In this document: one piece after another, positions 1-6,215 of the stretch
How the letters are laid out: each line of letters begins with the position of its first letter
Position numbering within the stretch: the first letter of the stretch is position 1
NCBI GenBank assembly: GCA_945897765.1
Contig: CAMDGP010000094.1
Location: 1-7,949, forward strand
Direction: 5' to 3'
DNA from: Chitinophaga pinensis
GTDB taxonomy: Bacteria; Bacteroidota; Bacteroidia; Flavobacteriales_D; Crocinitomicaceae
Length of the DNA: 7,949 nt
Translations under genes and position numbers: made by a program
The notes under the pieces: generated by a model
What the model was told of the DNA's origin: nothing
The model's input: the letters and a program-made list of their open reading frames with translations, nothing else
Databases searched by the model: none

Positions 1-214
1 AATTTATTTTTACATCATTATTTTTATAAGCTGCATCAGAAATTCCTGAAGAAATTGTAGCGATATGTTCAAATAGAATTCCGTTCAATGTCGGAACCCC
101 GTCAATTTTATTTTGATCCATTTTTGCTTTAACTTCTGCGGAAAAATATGCATTCTGAGAAAAAGCAAAATAGCTAGTCATAAAAAAAATAAAAACGAAA
201 AAATAGAGTTTCAT
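1..214 (-). CDS. Secreted protein of unknown function (5' part only)
   Basis: The frame is open from an ATG at 214-212 down to the window edge, giving 71 codons of a gene that continues outside. The first 20 residues (MKLYFFVFIFFMTSYFAFSQ) form a clear Sec signal peptide with a Lys in the n-region, a Phe-rich core and the '..FSQ' ending common in Flavobacteriia. The visible mature part begins NAYFSAEVKAKMDQNKIDGV and continues with mixed charged and hydrophobic residues; I recognise no domain in it. The protein is therefore exported to the periplasm, outer membrane or cell surface, with function unknown. The leader is A/T-rich without a Shine-Dalgarno sequence, and a TATATTTG element about 56 bases upstream supports this start and an independent transcript. 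Signal peptide plus open frame make the gene likely real; its role cannot be judged from this fragment. Confidence 0.8.
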   Translation of the reverse strand, partial: MKLYFFVFIFFMTSYFAFSQNAYFSAEVKAKMDQNKIDGVPTLNGILFEHIATISSGISDAAYKNNDVKIN

Positions 215-269
215 AACTTAATTTTTTATTAATCGACAAAAAATACATGGTTTCAAAAAAAAACACCTC

Positions 270-277
270 CAAATATA
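270..277 (-). promoter_or_regulatory. Candidate Bacteroidota -7 promoter element
   Basis: Read on the minus strand this is TATATTTG, an exact match to the Bacteroidota sigma-ABfr -7 consensus TAnnTTTG. It lies about 56 bases before the ATG of the secreted-protein gene that starts at 214, which leaves room for a leader of roughly 45-50 bases. I do not see a clear TTG -33 element at the expected 17-23 base distance, so the call rests on the -7 box and its placement. A GGAGGTG string directly downstream (264-270) is too far from the ATG to act as its ribosome binding site. Confidence 0.4.
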
Positions 278-318
278 TATTAAATTATTTAAACATTCTA
301 ATTAATTGAGCATTAAAC

Positions 319-366
319 CAATATTACTCGGTTATGAATGATAATTCTTATTATGAAATAATATTG
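319..366. repeat. AT-rich nested inverted repeat
   Basis: CAATATTA at 319-326 is the exact reverse complement of TAATATTG at 359-366, and the loop holds a second perfect dyad, ATAAT at 341-345 and ATTAT at 350-354, around TCTT. The inner part (334-352) matches 13 of 19 positions of the classical Fur box consensus by hand alignment. In DNA this AT-rich, such dyads arise easily by chance. It lies 40 or more bases upstream of the candidate -7 box for the secreted-protein gene, so an upstream regulatory role is possible but unproven. Confidence 0.25.
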
Positions 367-547
367 AACTATATATTGGAATTCCCTGAACTCTGTAATT
401 CAAGGTGATGTTCTTAAATAACCTTCGTGCCACTAATGCGAAATCTGAATCTAATTAATTGATCACTTTCCTTAGCATAAATAGTCAATTTCTCGATAAT
501 GAACACAATCAAGCATCAATTCGCTGCAGTAAATTAATTTAAATGCG

Positions 548-1918
548 TTATTTCAAGAAAGGAAAATCCATTCCTTCAACGTTTACTTCAAAGATATCAT
601 AGTTGTAAACACCTTCATTTTCTTCTATTCCAGCAAGGACTGCTTTTTTAATATTTAAATAAATTTGGAAATGGCTATCGTCGTTCACTGTATTGAATCT
701 AGCTCCTAAATTTACTGGTTTTCCCCAAGTTGCTCCAAGGTTTTCCGAATAATAAATATCGTATCCGCCCATTCCCGGAAATACATCTGAACTAAAAAAT
801 AAATACTTTCCATCAGGGGAAATGAAAGGAGTTGTTTCACGACCTTTTGTATTTATTTCCTTAGGAAGCGCTTTTGGAATTTGCCATACACCATTCTTTT
901 TTTCAACGGAATAAATATCGGTCAATGTTTTGTCTCCAGTACGATCTGAAACAAAATACATAGTTTGGGAGTAGGATTCATCTTCATTATATAAGGTATC
1001 TGTGATTGAAGCTGAACCATCGAAAAAAGAATTATTTATACCTGAATTTTTAATGATTTCAAGCCCTCCCCACGTTCCGGGGATATCGGTGTTAATTTCA
1101 AAAATGTCAGAACTTGTGGTTGTCTTTTCTTTTGAAGCACTTGTATTTACTGTGCCTAAACCATATAAGCCATCGCGTGAAACAAATGATAAAGCATCAA
1201 AGCCTTCGGTATTAATTCCATCAAAAGTTTCTGCGTTTAATCCCCATTCTCCTGATTCTGCATTCCATACAGCGTGATAAATATCTTCAAAAAAACGTTG
1301 GTCTTCGGGATTTAAATTTCCACCAGTTGTTTCAGAATTACGGGCTGTGAAAAACAATTGTTTACCGCCATCAATTAAAATCGGTCCGTATTCGTCATAT
1401 TTTGTATTCAGCTTGTCAGAGATAGAAATCCGTTTGTTTTGCACCCCATTTTTTTGTTCGTTTAATGCAAATTCGCATTGAGCAATATAAATGGGAATGT
1501 CATAATCAGCTGCTAATTTATCACCGAAGTCTAATTTAGCATTTTTAAAATGAGTGATTGCACTTTCAATCATGCCTAATTTATGGTTAATTTTGCCAAG
1601 TAGCAATTGCAACTCTCCATCTGATTTTTCTTTTGTTAACTCTAACGCTTTACTTGCGTTCATTAAGGCTTGGTCGTAACTGTTCAATTCAAATTCAGTG
1701 GTAGCCAACCAAAAGTACGCTTTCCAATTCGATGGGTTTTTAACCTTGGCTTGTCTGAAAAACATTAATGCATCAGAAGTTCTTCCTACATTATACATTT
1801 CAGAACCATCACTAATATATTTAGAACTAGCTAATTTGTCAAAAAATTTAACCTTAGTGCTTTGAGAAAACCCTAAGAATGAAATTCCAACAAGAACTAC
1901 TAAAAGAAAACGAATCAT
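548..1918 (-). CDS. Secreted TPR and PD40 beta-propeller protein (PorE-like N-terminal architecture, no OmpA domain)
   Basis: I place the start at the ATG at 1918-1916, giving 456 residues. An upstream ATG at 1951 would add 11 polar residues ahead of a perfect signal peptide (MIRFLLVVLVGISFLGFSQ, 1-19) and is unlikely. Residues about 33-134 contain roughly three TPR units (for example NWKAYFWLATTEFELNSYDQ and the following helix). From about 175 to the end come WD40-like PD40 repeats; the clearest is at about 361-390, with SPDGKYLFFSSD followed by GGYDIYYSE. TPR plus PD40 is the front half of PorE-type proteins, which in Bacteroidota continue with a carboxypeptidase-regulatory-like domain and an OmpA peptidoglycan-binding domain and are linked to type IX secretion and gliding. 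Those C-terminal domains are absent here and the protein ends just after the propeller. I infer a periplasmic or outer-membrane-associated scaffold; the partner is unknown. The gene follows the MoxR operon after a 267-base spacer, so it is probably a separate transcript. Confidence 0.88.
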   Translation of the reverse strand: MIRFLLVVLVGISFLGFSQSTKVKFFDKLASSKYISDGSEMYNVGRTSDALMFFRQAKVKNPSNWKAYFWLATTEFELNSYDQALMNASKALELTKEKSDGELQLLLGKINHKLGMIESAITHFKNAKLDFGDKLAADYDIPIYIAQCEFALNEQKNGVQNKRISISDKLNTKYDEYGPILIDGGKQLFFTARNSETTGGNLNPEDQRFFEDIYHAVWNAESGEWGLNAETFDGINTEGFDALSFVSRDGLYGLGTVNTSASKEKTTTSSDIFEINTDIPGTWGGLEIIKNSGINNSFFDGSASITDTLYNEDESYSQTMYFVSDRTGDKTLTDIYSVEKKNGVWQIPKALPKEINTKGRETTPFISPDGKYLFFSSDVFPGMGGYDIYYSENLGATWGKPVNLGARFNTVNDDSHFQIYLNIKKAVLAGIEENEGVYNYDIFEVNVEGMDFPFLK

Positions 1919-2024
1919 GTTATTATTTTTAAGTTTAACAAAGAAACACAAACAAATGTTACAATTAAACGCTCAAATGGTTTATTTATGAAAAATTGAA
2001 AGTTGAGAAGCTGTTTTTTTGAAA

Positions 2025-2083
2025 AGGACATTAGGACAATAGGACTTTAGGAGGGAATGACCAATGAGTGAACGAGGGAATGA
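2025..2083. repeat. Short tandem repeat (AGGACxxT, period 8) plus GAGGGAATGA direct repeat
   Basis: On the plus strand, AGGACATT, AGGACAAT, AGGACTTT and a final AGGA follow without gaps at 2025-2052, giving three and a half units of eight bases. Directly after come two exact copies of GAGGGAATGA, at 2051-2060 and 2074-2083, a period of 23. The block lies in the noncoding spacer between the DUF58 gene and the TPR/PD40 gene. I see no coding frame or stem structure that explains it. Confidence 0.7.
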
Positions 2084-2101
2084 TGAATGAGAGTATTTAA
2101 C

Positions 2102-2182
2102 TCGCAATTATTAAGCATTATGTTCATCCGTTCGCAATTAGCAATTCTAACGTTCGCAATTTGCAATTAATAAGCGTTGTGC
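2102..2182. repeat. GTTCGCAATT-type degenerate direct repeats
   Basis: TCGCAATT occurs at 2102-2109, 2132-2139 and 2154-2161, the last two inside GTTCGCAATT copies spaced 22 bases apart. Shorter GCAATT cores occur at 2141-2146 and 2163-2168. The outer members also share a downstream block: ATTAAGCATTATG after the first copy resembles AATAAGCGTTGTGC after the last core. The array begins only a few bases beyond the DUF58 stop codon, at the 3' end of the operon. It does not form a GC-rich terminator stem. Confidence 0.65.
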
Positions 2183-2185
2183 ACG

Positions 2186-3517
2186 TCAAAATCTCCCTCT
2201 CGCTTTAAGCTCTAAGTATTTATTGATTACGTTGGCAGATAATTCCTCTGGATTCGTTAAAATTGTTTGGATTCCGAATTGTTTCATTTCTCTTGCCATT
2301 CTTGCTTTCATTGTTATCATTCGCTCGGCAACAACAGAAGTATATAAATCTTTCACAGCGTAAGAACGTTTGTAAGCAAGTTCCTTTAAATCAGAATTTT
2401 GGAAAAACACAACCACTAACAAGTGCTTTTTATTCATTTGTATTAAATAAGGCAAAGCGCGCCGCATCGCAAATTCATTTTCGAAATTGCTGAATAATAA
2501 AATGAGTGATCTAGTTTTAATCTTTTGTCTTACAACACTTTGCAATAATTCAAAATTAGCGTCTTTAAATTTGGTTTTTTGGTCGTACAACAAATCCATC
2601 ACGCGTTTCATTTGTGTGGACGATTTATCTGCTGGAAGTTGGGAACCCATTTTATCTGAGAAAGTCAACAAACCAAATTTATCGCCTTTCAATAGACAAA
2701 TATTAGAAAATACCAAGGTTGAATTGATTGAATGATCCAAGAGCGTTAAACCATTAAACTCCATTTGCATCGTTCTACTTTTGTCAATTATGCAATAAAT
2801 CGGTTGTGATTTTTCGTCCTGATATTGATTGACCATCAACTCATTTCTGCGACTTGTTGCCTTCCAATTGATGGTTTTAAGTTCATCACCGGCAACATAA
2901 TTTCTGATTTGCTCAAATTCCGTTGCATTACCCAAACGTCTGATTCGTTTAATTCCTGAACTGGTTTTCTGTTGCTGAAAAACGAGTAATTCATACTTTT
3001 TCATCTGAATTACAGAAGGATAGACATGAAAATTGTTGATTTCTGTATAAACAATTCTTCTTTCAACCAATTTCAAAAATGAAGAAAGAAATAAGTAGGC
3101 AGCATTGAATTGATACAATCCGCGTTTGGTTGGGCGAAGTACGTATTTTATTTCTACCGATTTTGTAGCGGAAATTGTGCCCTTAAAACTGGTGCTTCTG
3201 TCTTGCTTGAAATCTGGAAAACCTTCGTTTAACTCAAAATTCCAAACAAAAACACCTTGCGCTTTTAAACGAATTGTAATTGTGTTTTCATCCCCCAAAT
3301 ACAAGCGTTCTTTATAACTTCGTTCAAAAAATGGTTTTCTACCAATTAACAAAAGCAACATCAAATCAATGGCAACTAAAACCGCAATTACAATAAATCC
3401 ATATTGAGCAAGTGTAGTCATCCAAAGATTAATAAAACCAGTGGCATAAACGATAATGAAGGAACTCAAGATCCAAAAAAAGCGCTTAGTTAAGACAATG
3501 TTACTCAGTACTGACAT
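2186..3517 (-). CDS. DUF58 domain membrane protein (von Willebrand A-like)
   Basis: This 443-residue protein has two N-terminal membrane helices (about 14-32 and 39-59), a beta-rich segment (about 70-165), then the DUF58 domain. The diagnostic block runs from RNYVAGDELKTINWKATSRR (205-224) into the first metal-site motif DKSRT (245-249). GDKFGLLTFSD (278-288) and the strand LILLFSNFEN (338-347) follow as further parts of a vWA-like fold. DUF58 proteins are standard partners of MoxR ATPases; vWA domains typically bind a divalent metal and a protein ligand. The site here looks degenerate: the usual DxSxS is DxSxT, and the later aspartate position reads Asn in SNF. I infer an inner-membrane adaptor with a cytoplasmic vWA-like domain. 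Its ATG directly follows the MoxR stop codon (TAA then ATG), so translation is probably coupled. Family call is secure; molecular role is not established. Confidence 0.93.
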   Translation of the reverse strand: MSVLSNIVLTKRFFWILSSFIIVYATGFINLWMTTLAQYGFIVIAVLVAIDLMLLLLIGRKPFFERSYKERLYLGDENTITIRLKAQGVFVWNFELNEGFPDFKQDRSTSFKGTISATKSVEIKYVLRPTKRGLYQFNAAYLFLSSFLKLVERRIVYTEINNFHVYPSVIQMKKYELLVFQQQKTSSGIKRIRRLGNATEFEQIRNYVAGDELKTINWKATSRRNELMVNQYQDEKSQPIYCIIDKSRTMQMEFNGLTLLDHSINSTLVFSNICLLKGDKFGLLTFSDKMGSQLPADKSSTQMKRVMDLLYDQKTKFKDANFELLQSVVRQKIKTRSLILLFSNFENEFAMRRALPYLIQMNKKHLLVVVFFQNSDLKELAYKRSYAVKDLYTSVVAERMITMKARMAREMKQFGIQTILTNPEELSANVINKYLELKARGRF

Positions 3518-4564
3518 TTATCTAGGTACTTCAATTGATTCTACAATTTCTTTAATGATTTCTTCTGAAGAAAAACCTTCCATTTCAGCTTCTGGTGTTA
3601 AAATTAAACGATGATTAAGAACAGGAGCTGTAACAAAACGAATATCTTCAGGTGTTACAAAATCTCTTCCTCGAATGGCCGCAATTGCTTTCGCAGCTCT
3701 CAACATCGCCAAAGAAGCACGAGGAGAGGCACCTAAAAATAGCTTTCCATGATTTCTTGTTTTGTGGGTAATTGCAGCGATGTATTTTAGCAAATGGTCT
3801 TCCACGATAATTTCTTCCATCACTTTATGAATTTTGGTAAGGTCATCTGCTGAGAAAACTGGATTTATTGTTTTTAAATCTGCTGCTCCAACTTGATGTT
3901 TGTACCTTCTTAAAATATCCTCTTCCTCTGCTAGTTCAGGGTAACCAATTTTTACTTTGAATAAAAAACGGTCCAATTGTGCCTCGGGTAAATTATAGGT
4001 TCCCTCCTGCTCTACTGGGTTTTGTGTTGCCACTACTAAAAACGGAAAAGACATTGGATATTCAACGCCATCGTATGTTATTTGACGCTCTTCCATTACT
4101 TCAAAAAGTGACGCTTGCGTTTTTGCTGGTGCACGATTGATTTCATCAATTAAAACGATATTTGAAAAAATTGGGCCTTTTTTAAAGAAAAACTCCGATT
4201 CCTTCATATTAAAAATACTCGTTCCAAGTACATCTGAAGGCATTAAATCTGGTGTAAATTGAATTCTTGAAAAATTAACATTCAAGGTTTTAGCCAAAAC
4301 TTTTGAAGAAAGTGTTTTAGCAACACCAGGAACACCTTCTAAAAGCACATGACCATTTGCAAAAATCCCGGCAATGAGCAATTCAACGATTTCGTGTTGG
4401 CCAATTATAAATCGACCGAGCTCTTCTCTCACCTTATTAATTTTATCCGAAACCCATACCAAGTCGTGGTTTGTTCTTTCAAAACTTAAACCATCTGAAG
4501 CGGAAGAATTACCAGCGTCTTGTTTGTTTTCTTCTGAATTAAAATCTGTGTTTTCAGTTGTCAT
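3518..4564 (-). CDS. MoxR-family AAA+ ATPase
   Basis: This 348-residue cytoplasmic ATPase has every expected MoxR element: Walker A GVPGVAKT (77-84), Walker B with NIVLIDEINR (135-144), sensor 1 in VVATQNP (177-183), the arginine finger in EAQLDRF (194-200, R199), and sensor 2 in GASPRA (278-283, R282), followed by the C-terminal lid helices. MoxR proteins form AAA+ rings and act as chaperone-like remodelers of vWA-domain partners, which fits the DUF58 gene directly downstream. The first 30 residues or so are polar, rich in Asp, Glu, Asn and Ser, and probably disordered. The start ATG lies inside the end of the DUF4350 gene with an 11-base overlap (ATGACAACTGA), supporting both the start and coupled translation. 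The substrate is not shown by the sequence. No key catalytic residue is missing, so the enzyme should be active. Confidence 0.97.
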   Translation of the reverse strand: MTTENTDFNSEENKQDAGNSSASDGLSFERTNHDLVWVSDKINKVREELGRFIIGQHEIVELLIAGIFANGHVLLEGVPGVAKTLSSKVLAKTLNVNFSRIQFTPDLMPSDVLGTSIFNMKESEFFFKKGPIFSNIVLIDEINRAPAKTQASLFEVMEERQITYDGVEYPMSFPFLVVATQNPVEQEGTYNLPEAQLDRFLFKVKIGYPELAEEEDILRRYKHQVGAADLKTINPVFSADDLTKIHKVMEEIIVEDHLLKYIAAITHKTRNHGKLFLGASPRASLAMLRAAKAIAAIRGRDFVTPEDIRFVTAPVLNHRLILTPEAEMEGFSSEEIIKEIVESIEVPR

Positions 4565-6215
4565 AAAATTTAGTTAAGTGAATAAATCTTTTCAATTGTG
4601 ATACATCTATTTTTAAGGTGTCGAACAAAGGTATTTTCAGGGTTTTTGTCTTAGTTAAAAGTTGAATTGAAGCTTCTTGTACTTCTATTGCTTTTAATTT
4701 ATCAAATGAAAAAGTCGTTGGAAATCCAAGATTATTGTAGTAGGTAATGCTTTCTTTTTGAATACTTAAATGGGGGCGAAGGAATCTCAAAATACCATAA
4801 GCTAAAAGCAAGAATCCTGTAATCCAAATAATTACACCTGAAGCATTTGATTTCGTTAATAAATACAATCCTGTAAGGAAGGCAAGGAATCCAATAGTTA
4901 AAAAGAAGCTTGAAATCCATGGGTTTCTACTAACTTCAAATTGATGAATTTTGTTGTCGATTTTATCCTCAATAATGCCACAATGTTTGTAAAAATCGTG
5001 TTGTAATTTTGCCAATTTAATTACATAATCATTCCCAACTTCCTTATTTTCAACATCTAAATGATTAATTAAGTGGTTCAATTGGTTGAAATCGTAATTC
5101 GTTTTTTCTGCTAACGATTTGATACTAGTTTCTTCTCTTTTCTTGCTTAAATCAACGTAATAATAGCGGTAAACCGTATCGAAAAAGTTCTTTCTTTGGA
5201 GCGCTAAAATACTTGAAGGATTCTGTTTGTTAAGGTAAATGGAACCAATCGTCTCTGCAAATGCTTTGGTAATATTGACTTCTTGTGGAATAACTGGTAC
5301 AATCTCTCTTCTTCTTTTTGTTCTGAAAATCACAAACAGTAAACTGGCAAAAAACAATAGCATCATTGAATTTAAAAGAATTCTATTTTCATAAATCAGC
5401 TGCATCAAATTGTTTTCAGGTTCAATTTGTTCTTCTTCTTCACCCCTATTTTGAACTCTAGCAAAATCAACAAAATAAATCGTTTGTTTCGTAGGTAATT
5501 GATTGATAATAAAGTTTATATACCTAAAAGCATTTTTACTTTTTGTATTAATATTCCATAAAGTCGTTGGATTTGAATGAATTAACACAGTACTTTTTGG
5601 TAAATTCAATCTCAATAAGGAACTTAGATTTTGCAAACGAATCAAATGTGACAATTGAAATTCTGATTGGTTTAATACTTCTTTAAAGCCATACCATTCA
5701 TCGTAAATTGTATCATTTTGAAAGATGGAATGAAAGCGAATAGTGTCGGCACTGAAGTGAAATTTGACACTTTTTTCAAACACAAAAGCAGGTTTCAAGC
5801 GAACATTAAATGTATCAAGTAACTTTTCACTAAACAGTGATGAACTCAACAAAAGGCTGCTACCTTCCAATAATCTTTCTTGCAAACGTTCGGATTCTAT
5901 GGGCATCAAACCAACCGTGTCAGCAATCATGTAAAAAGTTGCTTTTTCCTCCAGTTTTATAATTGAATCGTATTGGTATTTAGTTGAAATCTGAACGATT
6001 CTTTGTTTTGGGTTTTTGAGTTTAACTAAGTGAAAAAACAAATGCAATCCATAAGGATGTTTGCTGTCCAATCCATATCTTTCTGTCCAATTATTGGAAA
6101 CAAAACTCGCTTCGCTTTCATTACCGCTACTACTATCCCATTTTAGCACAAAAACGAGTGCTAGTGCAATAATTAAAGCAACGCCAATACTTATAACCTG
6201 AAACTTTCTATTCAT
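4554..6215 (-). CDS. DUF4350-type membrane protein with C-terminal two-helix and PH-like extension
   Basis: The protein has 553 residues. A membrane helix at about 7-25 is followed by a periplasmic domain (about 26-276) beginning with WTERYGLDSKHPYGLHLFFH, the pattern of DUF4350 proteins found beside MoxR. A second helix (about 279-297) ends in the basic RTKRRRE stop-transfer sequence. A cytoplasmic helical region follows (about 305-425; AETIGSIYLNKQNPSSILAL through LQHDFYKHCG), also typical of the family. DUF4350 proteins usually stop near here. This one adds two more helices (about 433-454 and 458-477) and a beta-rich tail (480-552) with the alternating pattern of bacterial PH-like domains (SIQKESITYYN, FSFDKLKAIEVQ, LKIPLFDTL, then a final helix). 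The start overlaps the DUF4129 gene by 8 bases and the end overlaps moxR by 11. I infer an inner-membrane subunit linking the periplasm to the cytoplasmic ATPase. DUF4350 assignment is fairly sure; the PH call rests on pattern only. Confidence 0.85.
   Translation of the reverse strand: MNRKFQVISIGVALIIALALVFVLKWDSSSGNESEASFVSNNWTERYGLDSKHPYGLHLFFHLVKLKNPKQRIVQISTKYQYDSIIKLEEKATFYMIADTVGLMPIESERLQERLLEGSSLLLSSSLFSEKLLDTFNVRLKPAFVFEKSVKFHFSADTIRFHSIFQNDTIYDEWYGFKEVLNQSEFQLSHLIRLQNLSSLLRLNLPKSTVLIHSNPTTLWNINTKSKNAFRYINFIINQLPTKQTIYFVDFARVQNRGEEEEQIEPENNLMQLIYENRILLNSMMLLFFASLLFVIFRTKRRREIVPVIPQEVNITKAFAETIGSIYLNKQNPSSILALQRKNFFDTVYRYYYVDLSKKREETSIKSLAEKTNYDFNQLNHLINHLDVENKEVGNDYVIKLAKLQHDFYKHCGIIEDKIDNKIHQFEVSRNPWISSFFLTIGFLAFLTGLYLLTKSNASGVIIWITGFLLLAYGILRFLRPHLSIQKESITYYNNLGFPTTFSFDKLKAIEVQEASIQLLTKTKTLKIPLFDTLKIDVSQLKRFIHLTKFYDN

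Larger units (their letters stand above)
215..547. other. AT-rich intergenic gap of 333 bases
   Basis: No complete gene is visible on either strand. The gap holds the candidate promoter of the downstream secreted-protein gene (270-277, minus strand), an AT-rich nested dyad (319-366) and a 33-codon coding-like stretch on the minus strand (417-515) that lacks a good start. No strong GC stem followed by a T-run is present after the stop codon of the TPR/PD40 gene at 548, so its terminator is not identified. Confidence 0.7.

Noticed and set aside
174..248. Small ORF MYFLSINKKLSYETLFFRFY and three more residues in the leader of the secreted-protein gene
   Set aside because: It overlaps the signal peptide in another frame, is explained by low complexity, and has no independent support.
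1002..1277. Plus-strand ORF of 91 codons
   Set aside because: It lies wholly inside the TPR/PD40 gene on the opposite strand; no start context, domain or signal peptide supports it.
1919..1951. Upstream ATG extending the TPR/PD40 protein by 11 residues
   Set aside because: It would place MCFFVKLKNNN before a complete signal peptide; the A-rich bases before the ATG at 1918 look like a normal flavobacterial leader.
1953..1961. TAACATTTG on the minus strand as a promoter for the TPR/PD40 gene
   Set aside because: It has one base too many for TAnnTTTG (or one mismatch in the 8-base alignment), and no TTG -33 element lies at the right distance.
2150..2185. Terminator after the DUF58 stop codon
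   Set aside because: The GCAATT elements are mainly direct rather than inverted; only short palindromes such as TTGCAA occur, with no stable stem and T-run.
2263..2735. Plus-strand ORFs opposite the DUF58 gene
   Set aside because: They are antisense shadows of a well-supported conserved gene and show no recognisable domain.
4732..4920. 62-codon minus-strand ORF inside the DUF4350 gene
   Set aside because: It is an out-of-frame shadow over the membrane-helix and PH-like extension, which is better explained by the long frame.
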